Of a DNA stretch of 64,000 nucleotides, positions 1-8,873 are shown piece by piece. The DNA is from JBGTLU01 sp041743935 (GTDB taxonomy: Bacteria; Bacteroidota; Bacteroidia; Sphingobacteriales; Sphingobacteriaceae). Under the pieces are notes generated by a model, which saw only the letters and a program-made list of their open reading frames with translations, did no database searches and was not told the origin of the DNA. Within the stretch, counting starts at the first letter, position 1. Each line of letters opens with the position of its first letter. Where the stretch lies: the NCBI GenBank assembly GCA_041743935.1, contig JBGTLU010000057.1, positions 1 to 64,000 on the forward strand, given 5' to 3'. A program made the translations under genes and the position numbers.

Positions 1-1287
1 TAAGTTTGGAACTCCTGTGTAGAAAATTGGTAAAATATCTACTGCACGTGGGCTAGAGTTATTTGGTAATAAAATACTTCCAAAATTAGCTTCTGATAAT
101 GCAGTACCATCTAATGCCGGACTGCCTTTTAATGGGAATAACCCTGGTTTACCATTTCTGAAATCGAAACCAGAACCTGGCATGCCATTGTTTAATGAGT
201 TGGATTGAATGCGAAGTTTGCCTAATGCAGGAACTGCGCCGCCAAATTGACTATCATCCATGTATAATGCTAACTCAGGATTCATAAAATACTGAGCAAA
301 TTGTAAATCATCGTAGGGTGAAGTTGCATTCCATTTGTCTTTATCGCCAATTGGAATAACGGCTTCATTGGTTAATGGCATTCCTAAACGAGATACTTGT
401 ACGTAATTGTTAGAAGCGCTTTCGGTACCATCGCCGTTTAAGGTGGTAGTTACCGGACGGCTAGCTGTAGCCCATACACCAATAACAAAATTAGGATCTA
501 AAATGCTGGTAGCTTTTGATACCTGCATTCCATCTTTTTGTAATAGAAATATTGGAATTTGAATAGCGATAGAATGACAGTTGAATTTTGCAACCGCATC
601 ACGTGCTTTATCTACACCGCTTGCATTTCTGCTTCTTAATCCACCTAAATCAAACACACCCCCTAAATCCACAAAAAACGGATCATCGGCTGGGCCTGCA
701 AATAATTTTTCTCCGGTGCTTGCAGTAGTAATAGCTGCGCTAATTAATGCATCATAGGTTGTTCCTAAACCAACTACCGGATTTTCAATAGAACGAGGGC
801 CGATGTTGTAAGGAGGAACAATACCATTTGTTTTAATGGTTACAAATGAGTTACCACCATCTGTGCTTTTTTCGGCAGTGTAGGTGGTTTTAAGGTTTTC
901 TTTTCCTAAACGAATATTAAAAAACGTGGTAGGGTCTTCGTTAACTTTATTGAAAGTGAAACGATAGATGATATCTGCCCCGGCAACTCCGTTGTTTTCA
1001 ATGTGAATCTCGTAACGAATGTTTTCGCCAAAAGAAGAATAGTTAGGTCCTCCTTCTGGTAGTTGTAGGGGTATGTAATTAGCGATGATGGTTACTGTGT
1101 TTGGGTCATCAGGACTTACAAATGCATATAAGTCGGTATTGTCTGCTAATGGGTCAAAAGCAATTAACGGTGCTTCTCTGTGGCTCGAAGCTTCTAACGT
1201 TACTTCTCTAACACCTGCAATACTCAATAATGTAACAGCAACCGATATGCAGAATATTTTTACTGCTTTTTTAGTTGAAATTTCCAT
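1..1287 (-). CDS. DUF4331 family secreted protein (3' end beyond window)
   Basis: An open frame of 429 codons runs from an ATG at 1287 to the window edge without a stop, so the C-terminus is missing. The first ~33 residues form a signal peptide (KK, then a hydrophobic stretch ending near VTLEA). The mature protein starts with SHREAPLIAFDP and then DNTDLYAF, the opening typical of DUF4331. The family's function is unknown; members are exported and often found near stress-type sigma factors, but no such neighbour is visible here. The family assignment is firm from the N-terminal motif, the role is unknown. Confidence 0.85.
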   Translation of the reverse strand, partial: MEISTKKAVKIFCISVAVTLLSIAGVREVTLEASSHREAPLIAFDPLADNTDLYAFVSPDDPNTVTIIANYIPLQLPEGGPNYSSFGENIRYEIHIENNGVAGADIIYRFTFNKVNEDPTTFFNIRLGKENLKTTYTAEKSTDGGNSFVTIKTNGIVPPYNIGPRSIENPVVGLGTTYDALISAAITTASTGEKLFAGPADDPFFVDLGGVFDLGGLRSRNASGVDKARDAVAKFNCHSIAIQIPIFLLQKDGMQVSKATSILDPNFVIGVWATASRPVTTTLNGDGTESASNNYVQVSRLGMPLTNEAVIPIGDKDKWNATSPYDDLQFAQYFMNPELALYMDDSQFGGAVPALGKLRIQSNSLNNGMPGSGFDFRNGKPGLFPLKGSPALDGTALSEANFGSILLPNNSSPRAVDILPIFYTGVPNL

Positions 1288-1483
1288 GTGTTTATTATTT
1301 GATTAAGTTAATATGATAAGCATGATCTTACAACAATGTCAACTTTTGACCAATTTGTAAGCCTATTTTAGTAATAGTGTAGATGGATGTGTAAAGTATT
1401 AAGTTGCTTTCCTCCTTTCGTGATGATTAAACTACGAGTTGAATATACGGTTAAACTATACATAAAGATTTACTATAAATAGA

Positions 1484-1529
1484 AAAAACCCAACTATGAG
1501 TTAATTATGTAACTTTTTGTTGGGTTTTT
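1484..1529. terminator. bidirectional intrinsic terminator between ffh and the DUF4331 gene
   Basis: AAAAACCCAAC (1484-1494) is perfectly complementary to GTTGGGTTTTT (1519-1529). The loop contains a second short stem, AGTTA (1499-1503) with TAACT (1510-1514). The outer arms end in A and T runs, so the hairpin can stop transcription on either strand. It lies 21 bases past the ffh stop codon and most obviously ends that transcript. The rest of 1288-1549 shows no gene. Confidence 0.75.
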
Positions 1530-1549
1530 GAAAATGTGGTGAGTGTGTT

Positions 1550-2893
1550 CTATCTTTTTCCTGCAGGCATATTTGGCATGTTGCGCATCATCCTAGCTGC
1601 ATTTGCCGGATTATTCATGAGCTTCATCATTTTCTTCATTTCTTCAAATTGCTTTAAAAGCTTATTCACCTCTACTATGGAGGTACCACTTCCCTTGGCA
1701 ATTCGCATTTTTCTATTTCCGGATATGATTTCCGGATTTTCTCTTTCGTGGTTAGTCATCGATTGAATGATGGCTTCAATTTGCTTGAAAGAGTTTTCAT
1801 CTACATCCACGTCTTTTATTGCTTTTCCTACTCCCGGAATCATCCCCATCAAATCTTTAATATTTCCCATTTTTTTGATTTGCCCAATCTGATTTAGAAA
1901 ATCATTAAAATCGAATTTATTTTTCCGAATTTTTCGTTGTAATTCTTCTGCTTCCTTTTGGTTATACTGTTGTTGAGCGCGCTCTACTAACGAAACCACA
2001 TCACCCATTCCCAAAATACGGGAAGCCATCCTATCCGGGTAGAACACATCCAAAGCGTCCAATTTCTCGCCGGTACCAATAAATTTAATTGGTTTATTTA
2101 CTATTGCTTTTATGGATAATGCTGCACCACCACGTGTATCGCCATCTAATTTGGTAAGCACAACCCCGCTAAAGTCTAATCGTTCATTAAAGGTTTTAGC
2201 TGTATTAACGGCATCCTGACCGGTCATGGCATCCACCACAAATAATATCTCGTGTGGATTGGTGGCTTTTTTAACGGCAGCAATTTCATTCATCATTTGC
2301 TCATCCACCGCCAAACGACCTGCCGTATCTATAATTACCAGGTTGTTTCCGTTTTGCTTTGCTTGTTTTATGGCTGCTTCGGCAATTTTTACCGGATCTT
2401 TTTGCTCATAGTCTGTAAATACCGGAACGCCAATTTGTTCTCCCAATATTTTTAATTGGTCAATGGCTGCCGGACGATAAACATCTGCTGCTACCAATAA
2501 TGGTTGACGACCTTTATTGGTTTTTAAATAGTTAGCCAATTTACCCGAGAATGTGGTTTTACCAGAACCTTGTAAACCTGCAATTAGAATAATGGTTGGA
2601 GTAAATTTTAGTTCTAAATCTACCTTTTGCCCGCCCATCAATTCTGCTAATTCATCATTGGCAATTTTAATAAGTAACTGGCCCGGAGATACGGCAGTAA
2701 GTACATTTTGTCCGAGTGCTTTTTGTTTTACGGTATCGGTAAACTCTTTGGCAACCTTAAAACTAACGTCGGCATCTAATAGTGCTTTGCGAACTTCTTT
2801 CATGGTTTCGGCAACGTTAATTTCGCTGATTCTGCCTTGACCTTTTAATACTTTAAACGCTCTATCGAGCTTATCGGATAAATTATCGAACAT
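1550..2893 (-). CDS. ffh: signal recognition particle GTPase Ffh (SRP54)
   Basis: Ffh binds signal sequences of nascent membrane proteins together with 4.5S RNA and delivers ribosomes to the receptor FtsY. At 447 residues it has normal length. The N domain is followed by the G domain with P-loop GLQGSGKTT (about 106-114), DTAGR (near 190) and TKLDGDTRGG (near 248). The methionine-rich M domain ends in MRNMPNMPAGKR. The start is the ATG at 2893; a -7-like element TATTTTTG (complement of 2936-2943) lies about 45 bases upstream with no clear -33 partner. No 4.5S RNA gene was recognised nearby. Confidence 0.97.
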   Translation of the reverse strand: MFDNLSDKLDRAFKVLKGQGRISEINVAETMKEVRKALLDADVSFKVAKEFTDTVKQKALGQNVLTAVSPGQLLIKIANDELAELMGGQKVDLELKFTPTIILIAGLQGSGKTTFSGKLANYLKTNKGRQPLLVAADVYRPAAIDQLKILGEQIGVPVFTDYEQKDPVKIAEAAIKQAKQNGNNLVIIDTAGRLAVDEQMMNEIAAVKKATNPHEILFVVDAMTGQDAVNTAKTFNERLDFSGVVLTKLDGDTRGGAALSIKAIVNKPIKFIGTGEKLDALDVFYPDRMASRILGMGDVVSLVERAQQQYNQKEAEELQRKIRKNKFDFNDFLNQIGQIKKMGNIKDLMGMIPGVGKAIKDVDVDENSFKQIEAIIQSMTNHERENPEIISGNRKMRIAKGSGTSIVEVNKLLKQFEEMKKMMKLMNNPANAARMMRNMPNMPAGKR

Positions 2894-3042
2894 GGTATTT
2901 ACTCTTTCTATCTATTAGTACAATATAACGGATTGCAAAAATACAATTTTGCTGGAAGCTTTACGGGGTTAAGCCTAATTGTAGGCTAATTGACAAGCAT
3001 TAAATCATAAAAATAATATATTAGGGGCCAAAACCAAGCGAT

Positions 3043-4398
3043 ATGAAGCGTTTATTTAATCTTCCTTTATATACTCAAATCACAATTGGACTTGTATTGG
3101 GTATTGTTTTCGCCATCCTTTCTAGCACCTTTGGCTTTAGTAGTTTTACTATAAATTGGATTGACCCTTTTGGCGAAATTTTCATCCGAGCGTTAAAAAT
3201 GATTGCCGTGCCCTTGGTACTATTCTCCATAATTAAAGGAATAACTGGTTTATCTGATACCACGAGATTAGGAAGACTCGCTTTTAAGACCATTAGCATT
3301 TATTTATTAAGTACAGTAGTGGCTATTACCATAGGTTTAACCATTGTTAACACCATAAAGCCGGGCGAATTGGTAAGTGATGACCAACGACAGGCAAACC
3401 GCGAGAAATATGAACTCTGGGTGGCTGGCACAGATGGAGTAGAGTTGTTGGATGGGGAAAAAACTGGCACCGATGCGATGCTAGCACAACGTATTAAAGA
3501 TGCCGATGCCACAAAACAAAGAAAACCTTTACAGTTTTTAGTAGATATCGTACCTGATAATATTTTTAAAGCCTTAGGCGATGGTGGTTTGATGCTTCAA
3601 ATTATTTTCTTCGCCATTTTCTTTGGTGTTACACTTCTCTTTGTAAATCAACAAACGGTTAAACCCATCCTTGATTTTGTAGATGCTGCCAATGAAGTGT
3701 TTATAGGCATGGTAAACATTCTGATGAAAGGAGCTCCTTTCTTTGTGTTTGCACTCATGGCTGGGGTTATCTCAAAACTAGCTGGTGATGATACCGCAAA
3801 GATGATAGAAGTGTTCAAAGGATTAAGCTGGTATACACTTACCGTATTACTTGGTTTAGCTACCTTATTATTTGGATTATATCCATTAATTGTTTCCATC
3901 CTTTCCAAACGTTTAAATTATCGTGGGTTCTTTAGAGCAATGGGACCTGCACAGTTGTTAGCACTTTCTACCAGTTCAAGTGCAGCAACGCTGCCAGTTA
4001 CCATGAAATGTGTAAACAACAACCTAAAAGTAGATAGCAACATAAGTAGCTTTGTACTACCCATTGGTGCAACTATAAATATGGATGGGACAGCTCTTTA
4101 CCAAGCCATTGCTGTGGTATTTTTGGCACAGTTTCACATGGTAGATTTAACCTTGGCCCAACAAATTACCATTGTTTTAACCGCCGTATTGGCTTCCATC
4201 GGATCGGCAGCTATACCAAGCGCAGGTTTAATTATGATGGTGATAATTCTTGAGTCTGTCGGGTTAAATCCTGCTTGGATTGCAATTATATTTCCTGTGG
4301 ATAGAATTCTAGATATGTGCCGTACCGTAGTTAACGTAACCGGAGATGCTATGGTAACTTTAGTTGTGGATAGCACAGAGAAAAAAGTGGAAGTATAA
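3043..4398 (+). CDS. Na+/H+-dicarboxylate (glutamate/aspartate) symporter, copy 1
   Basis: This 451-residue inner-membrane protein belongs to the DAACS/GltP family, which takes up acidic amino acids or C4-dicarboxylates with cations. The signature parts are present: the serine-rich hairpin STSSSAATLP (about 309-318), NMDGT (346-350), the second hairpin AIPSAGLIMM, and DMCRTVVNVTGD in the last helix. The Asp and Arg of that last motif contact the substrate's carboxylates in GltPh, which favours an acidic substrate. A hydrophilic segment near residues 108-165 is longer than in GltPh. It is followed 133 bases later by a second copy of the same length. Confidence 0.93.
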   Translation: MKRLFNLPLYTQITIGLVLGIVFAILSSTFGFSSFTINWIDPFGEIFIRALKMIAVPLVLFSIIKGITGLSDTTRLGRLAFKTISIYLLSTVVAITIGLTIVNTIKPGELVSDDQRQANREKYELWVAGTDGVELLDGEKTGTDAMLAQRIKDADATKQRKPLQFLVDIVPDNIFKALGDGGLMLQIIFFAIFFGVTLLFVNQQTVKPILDFVDAANEVFIGMVNILMKGAPFFVFALMAGVISKLAGDDTAKMIEVFKGLSWYTLTVLLGLATLLFGLYPLIVSILSKRLNYRGFFRAMGPAQLLALSTSSSAATLPVTMKCVNNNLKVDSNISSFVLPIGATINMDGTALYQAIAVVFLAQFHMVDLTLAQQITIVLTAVLASIGSAAIPSAGLIMMVIILESVGLNPAWIAIIFPVDRILDMCRTVVNVTGDAMVTLVVDSTEKKVEV

Positions 4399-4531
4399 TC
4401 ACTACATAACTGCCTTAAATTAAGGATGTTGATTATTTATTTCCTATGCAAAAATTGGTGATAATTATTGTTAAAAAGGATTTCATTAATTGATTTATAA
4501 TACAATATATTAGACGCCAAATTTAAACCAA

Positions 4532-5887
4532 ATGAAGCGTTTATTTAATCTTCCTTTATATACTCAAATTACCATTGGATTGGTATTGGGAATTATATTC
4601 GCCATCCTATCCAGCACGTTAGGATTTAGTTCTTTTACCATCAATTGGATTGATCCTTTTGGCGAAATTTTTATCCGAGCGTTAAAACTAATTGCCATTC
4701 CTTTGGTACTGTTTTCCATTATAAAGGGGATAACGGGATTATCTGATACCACCCGATTGGGAAGACTTGCAGTTAAAACCATTACTATTTTTTTAACCAC
4801 TACTGTAATTGCCATTACCATTGGTTTAACCATTGTTAACACCATTAAACCAGGCGAATTGGTAAGCGATGAGCAACGACTGGCGAACCGCGAGAAATAT
4901 GAACTATGGGTGGCTGGTACGGACGGAGTTGAGCTACTAGATGGAGAAAAATCAAGCACCGATGCAATGCTTGAGAAACGCATTAAGGAAGCCAATGCTG
5001 CTAAACAAAACAAACCCTTACAATTTTTAGTAGACATCGTACCTGATAATATTTTTAAAGCATTGGCTGATAGTAGCTTAATGTTACAAATAATCACATT
5101 TGCTTTATTTTTTGGAGTAACCCTCTTGTATGTAAATCAACAAACTGTAAAGCCCATTCTAGATTTTGTAGATGGCGCCAACGAAGTGTTTATAGGCATG
5201 GTAAACATTCTGATGAAAGGAGCACCTTTCTTTGTGTTTGCACTCATGGCCGGGGTCATCTCAAAACTAGCCGGTGACGATACCGCTAAAATGATTGAGG
5301 TATTTAAAGGATTAAGCTGGTACACGCTTACCGTATTGTTGGGTTTAGCCATCGTTTTGTTTGGATTATATCCTTTAATCGCTACCATAATATCCAAACG
5401 CGTAAATTATCGTGGGTTTTTTAAAGCAATGGGGCCGGCGCAGTTGTTAGCGCTTTCCACTAGCTCAAGCGCAGCAACTTTACCTGTTACCATGGAATGT
5501 GTAAACAACAACCTAAAAGTAGATAAAAGCATTAGCAGTTTTGTGCTTCCTATCGGCGCAACAGTTAACATGGACGGAACTGCTCTTTACCAAGCTGTAG
5601 CGGTAGTATTTTTGGCACAGTTTCACATGGTAGATTTAACCTTGGCCCAACAAATTACCATTGTATTAACCGCCGTTTTGGCTTCCATCGGATCGGCAGC
5701 TATACCAAGTGCAGGTTTGATTATGATGGTGTTGATTTTAGAATCGGTTGGGTTAAATCCTGCATGGATTGCCATTATATTTCCGGTGGATAGAATTTTA
5801 GATATGTGCCGTACCGTAGTTAACGTAACCGGAGATTGTGTGGTGACCTTAGTGGTAGATAGTACGGAGAAAAAGGTGGGGGTTTAG
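4532..5887 (+). CDS. Na+/H+-dicarboxylate (glutamate/aspartate) symporter, copy 2
   Basis: This is a tandem paralogue of the gene just upstream, also 451 residues and nearly collinear. STSSSAATLP, NMDGT, AIPSAGLIMM and DMCRTVVNVTGD are all kept. Differences cluster in TM3, the hydrophilic insertion (EKSSTDAMLEKRIKEANAAK against EKTGTDAMLAQRIKDADATK) and around residues 180-200. About 27 bases before the start are also similar between copies (the ATATATTAG.CGCCAAA block), so the duplication unit probably included the leader. Its stop codon overlaps by 4 bases the end of the convergent gene. The copies may differ in affinity or regulation, but the sequence does not decide this. Confidence 0.93.
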   Translation: MKRLFNLPLYTQITIGLVLGIIFAILSSTLGFSSFTINWIDPFGEIFIRALKLIAIPLVLFSIIKGITGLSDTTRLGRLAVKTITIFLTTTVIAITIGLTIVNTIKPGELVSDEQRLANREKYELWVAGTDGVELLDGEKSSTDAMLEKRIKEANAAKQNKPLQFLVDIVPDNIFKALADSSLMLQIITFALFFGVTLLYVNQQTVKPILDFVDGANEVFIGMVNILMKGAPFFVFALMAGVISKLAGDDTAKMIEVFKGLSWYTLTVLLGLAIVLFGLYPLIATIISKRVNYRGFFKAMGPAQLLALSTSSSAATLPVTMECVNNNLKVDKSISSFVLPIGATVNMDGTALYQAVAVVFLAQFHMVDLTLAQQITIVLTAVLASIGSAAIPSAGLIMMVLILESVGLNPAWIAIIFPVDRILDMCRTVVNVTGDCVVTLVVDSTEKKVGV

Positions 5888-6342
5888 CCCGCATACCTAT
5901 GCAACACCTTCACGTCTAGGTGTTGCATCATTTCTTTCTCCTCATTAAAAAACTCGAATTTCCATGTAATGGCAGCTGTTTTACCGTCTTGATTGGGGTT
6001 GATATCCGTAATCGTTACGGTGCAGTTTAAGGTTTGGTTAGGATACACCGGTTTATAAAACTTCCAATTGTTTATTTCTAATCCGCATAAAAAAGTATCC
6101 GCAGTATTGGGTATCCACCAATGTTTATGAAAATAAAGATAGGGGTGTGCACCACAAGCTATGATGCTTTTAAAGATGCTTTTTTCGCCTGCAACTTTAT
6201 CAATGTGTATGGGTTGAGGGTCGTTTACTTGGGCAAAGGCAATGATTTCTTCTTCTGTAAAAGAAACGGTACCAAGTAAAAAAGTTTTTCCAATAATGTA
6301 ATCGGTGGTAAGAAGTTTTAGGCTGGATATCATAGAAGCCAA
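5884..6342 (-). CDS. MaoC-like hotdog-fold dehydratase/acyl-thioester protein
   Basis: This 152-residue protein has the hydratase-2 signature FAQVNDPQPIHID around residues 36-48. D41 and H46 occupy the catalytic pair positions of MaoC-type (R)-specific enoyl-CoA hydratases. The following GEKSIFKSIIACGAHPYLY and the later NWKFYKPVYPNQTL fit the two hotdog strands of the family. The likely role is reversible hydration of an enoyl thioester; the substrate is unknown. It is monocistronic and converges on the second symporter with a 4-base overlap. An internal ATG at 6333 is an alternative start. Confidence 0.8.
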   Translation of the reverse strand: MASMISSLKLLTTDYIIGKTFLLGTVSFTEEEIIAFAQVNDPQPIHIDKVAGEKSIFKSIIACGAHPYLYFHKHWWIPNTADTFLCGLEINNWKFYKPVYPNQTLNCTVTITDINPNQDGKTAAITWKFEFFNEEKEMMQHLDVKVLHRYAG

Positions 6343-6518
6343 ATATAGATATAGGCTTTTCTTATTTATTAATCCATGTATAAAATGCGAAGATTATTTT
6401 ACGAAACGGTAAAACGGATTTGCTTATCCAAGACTGCATGGAAATCTAAACGAAAAGAATTTCTATTAATTATATAGGTTGTCTTACCAGATTACAATCT
6501 ACTCATAACAAATAAAAA

Positions 6519-7394
6519 TTAATCTAAATGACCAAATTTTCCGTTTTGAAAATCATCGAATGCTTCCATCAACTCTTGTCTTGTATTCATTACAAAAGGG
6601 CCATGAGATGCAATAGGTTCATCAATAGGTTCGCCGCTTAAAATTAAAACCAAAGCATCTTCTTGGGCTTTAATTTCAAACTCTTCTCCATCCGTATTAA
6701 ATACTACAAAATTGTTCACCGGAATAGCGGCACTACCATTTACAGAAATATTGCCTTCGATAATTAATACTGCGGTAGTATAGTTTGCCGGAAAATTAAA
6801 TACTGCGGTTGACTCTTTATTAATTTTAGCATTAAAAACATGCATGGGGGTAAAAGTGGATGCCGCCCCTGAAGAACCTTTATAATTTCCTGCAATAACC
6901 TCTACTATACCAGCTTGGTTTGGTAGGTTTACTTTAGTAATCTGATTATTGGTAATTGCTTGATATTTTGGCTCTGTCATTTTGTATTTAGCCGGAAGAT
7001 TAACCCAAAGTTGCGCCATTTGAAAATTACCCCCTGCTTTGCTAAATTCTTCTTCGTGGTATTCTTTGTGTAGAATTCCTGATGCAGCCGTCATCCATTG
7101 TACATCTCCTTCCTGTATGACCCCGCTATTGCCGGCGCTATCGTTGTGTGCAATTTTACCTTTATAGGCAATGGTTACCGTTTCGAACCCGCGATGAGGG
7201 TGCACATCTACACCTCTTGGTTTATCGGTGGGCGGAAAATAGAACGGGGAATTGTAATCCAACATAATAAACGGACTCATTCTTTGCATGGTTAACCCAG
7301 CAGAGCCTGGAATAAAATTATGTACTCTAAACCCATCCCCAACATAATGTGGGGCTTGAGGAGAAATGATTTTGTCTACTGTTTTGGTAGTCAT
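6519..7394 (-). CDS. pirin family cupin protein
   Basis: This 291-residue bicupin shows the pirin core HPHRGFETVTIAYKG, HNDSAGNSG, GDVQWMTAASGILHKEY. The four metal ligands of human pirin map to H65, H67, H109 and E111. Bacterial pirins bind Fe and some oxidise quercetin, but most have no proven substrate. The gene starts 4 bases after the stop codon of the upstream esterase gene, so the two are probably co-transcribed. A shorter pirin lies at 17470-18177. Confidence 0.9.
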   Translation of the reverse strand: MTTKTVDKIISPQAPHYVGDGFRVHNFIPGSAGLTMQRMSPFIMLDYNSPFYFPPTDKPRGVDVHPHRGFETVTIAYKGKIAHNDSAGNSGVIQEGDVQWMTAASGILHKEYHEEEFSKAGGNFQMAQLWVNLPAKYKMTEPKYQAITNNQITKVNLPNQAGIVEVIAGNYKGSSGAASTFTPMHVFNAKINKESTAVFNFPANYTTAVLIIEGNISVNGSAAIPVNNFVVFNTDGEEFEIKAQEDALVLILSGEPIDEPIASHGPFVMNTRQELMEAFDDFQNGKFGHLD

Positions 7395-7398
7395 ATAA

Positions 7399-8088
7399 TT
7401 ATAGTTCTGGTTTTAAAGTTTGCCATACATTATTAGCAACAATTACTTGCCCTTTTATGTTTGGATGTATACCGTCTGGTAAGTTCAAACTGTCAATTCC
7501 TGCTACATTATCCAACAAAAAGGGAATTAATTTTACCATTTTTTCTTTGGCAATATCCGGAAATATTTGGCTGAATTCTTTACTATATTCTATTCCTAAA
7601 TTGGGGGGAATCATCATCCCCGCCAACACAATTTTAGCTTCGGGGTATTTGGCTCTTACTTTATCAATCATACTAATAAGGTTTGCTTTGGTTTCTTTAG
7701 TTGGGATGCCTCTTAGACCGTCGTTTGCCCCAAGTTCTAATATAAAAACAGATATTTCTTGTCTGTCTAATACCCAATCAATCCTGCTGTTGCCAGTAGC
7801 CGTGGTTTCTCCCGAAACTCCTGCATTTACAACCCTATAATCCAAGCCTAAAGAATCTATTTTTCGTTGTATTAAAGATGGAAAAGCTTCAGAGGGGTCT
7901 AAACCATATCCAGCAGATAAACTATTGCCGAAAAACAAAATAATTGGTTTGTTTTCTTCATTAGTAGAATTACTCTCTACCTCAATGGTGTTTTTCTCTA
8001 CAGGTTTATCTGCGGTAGGATTTTTACAGGCACTAGCCAAAAAAAAGAGTAATATTATTGCTAGATGATATCTTTTATGTACAAACAT
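7399..8088 (-). CDS. TesA-like SGNH/GDSL esterase, lipoprotein
   Basis: A signal peptide ending LASAC puts the lipid-modified cysteine at residue 21, so the enzyme is probably membrane-anchored outside the cytoplasm. The SGNH blocks are visible: GNSLSAG with Ser56 (GDS replaced by GNS), GVSGETT, LGANDGLRG, and DGIHPN with D205 and H208. This matches the TesA/arylesterase subgroup, which hydrolyses acyl esters and thioesters. It is divergent from an ABC exporter pair of YbbA/YbbP type, the same neighbourhood as tesA-ybbA-ybbP in E. coli. The natural substrate is unknown. Confidence 0.88.
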   Translation of the reverse strand: MFVHKRYHLAIILLFFLASACKNPTADKPVEKNTIEVESNSTNEENKPIILFFGNSLSAGYGLDPSEAFPSLIQRKIDSLGLDYRVVNAGVSGETTATGNSRIDWVLDRQEISVFILELGANDGLRGIPTKETKANLISMIDKVRAKYPEAKIVLAGMMIPPNLGIEYSKEFSQIFPDIAKEKMVKLIPFLLDNVAGIDSLNLPDGIHPNIKGQVIVANNVWQTLKPEL

Positions 8089-8168
8089 GGGTTTAATTTT
8101 AAATATTAGTAAAAAAACAACTTTCTGTTAAGAATGTTGTGCCTAAAATTATATTTACCCTATAAAAA

Positions 8169-8873
8169 ATGAGTGAAACGATACTAAAAGTAAGCAACCT
8201 TAGTAAATCCTATTCCAGTGGCGATAAATTACTTACGGTATTGGCCGATGTAAATTTTGAGTTAGAAAAAGGCAGTAGTTGCGCTATTGTGGGTCCGTCT
8301 GGTAGCGGAAAAACAACCTTACTTGGTTTATGTGCCGGATTAGATAAAGCTAGCTCTGGTTCTGTTACAGTAAATGACGTTGTACTTGATCATTTAAGTG
8401 AAGACGAAAGAGCTTTAATTAGGCGGAAGCACATTGGGTTCATTTTTCAAAGTTTTAATTTAATACCTACACTAACCGCATTAGAAAATGTGATGATTCC
8501 CCTAGAACTTAAAAATGAAAAAAATATCCGCGAGAGATGCCTTGAATTATTAAAAAAGGTTGGTTTGGGAGATAGATACAATCATTACCCATCGCAATTA
8601 TCGGGTGGGGAGCAGCAACGGGTTTCTATTGCCCGGGCATTTTCCAATGAACCCATCTTACTTTTTGCCGATGAACCAACCGGTAATTTAGACGACGAAA
8701 CTGGTGCAACCATTCAAGAACTCATCTTCGACCTAAATAAAGAAAAGGGAACAACCTTGGTATTAGTTACCCACGATTTGGACTTAGCCAAAAAAACCAG
8801 CCGTATTTTAAAAATGAAGGGCGGAAAAATCGTTTCGGATGAAACTCAAGTTTTAGCAGGATTGCCTTTATGA
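8169..8873 (+). CDS. ybbA: ABC transporter ATP-binding protein, YbbA/LolD type
   Basis: This 234-residue ATPase has Walker A GPSGSGKTT, the Q-loop in FIFQSFNLIPTLTALENV, signature LSGGEQQRVSIARA, Walker B LLFADEPTGNLD and the switch histidine in LVTHDLD. It falls in the MacB/LolD group, which drives mechanotransmission or lipid export rather than uptake. Its last 4 bases overlap the start of the FtsX-type permease gene, so the two products almost certainly form one transporter. The symbol is given by analogy with the E. coli tesA-ybbA-ybbP locus. Confidence 0.88.
   Translation: MSETILKVSNLSKSYSSGDKLLTVLADVNFELEKGSSCAIVGPSGSGKTTLLGLCAGLDKASSGSVTVNDVVLDHLSEDERALIRRKHIGFIFQSFNLIPTLTALENVMIPLELKNEKNIRERCLELLKKVGLGDRYNHYPSQLSGGEQQRVSIARAFSNEPILLFADEPTGNLDDETGATIQELIFDLNKEKGTTLVLVTHDLDLAKKTSRILKMKGGKIVSDETQVLAGLPL

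Noticed and set aside
1338..1350. Inverted repeat GTCAA-CTT-TTGAC upstream of the DUF4331 gene as an operator
   Set aside because: Five-base arms are too short to distinguish from chance without comparison.
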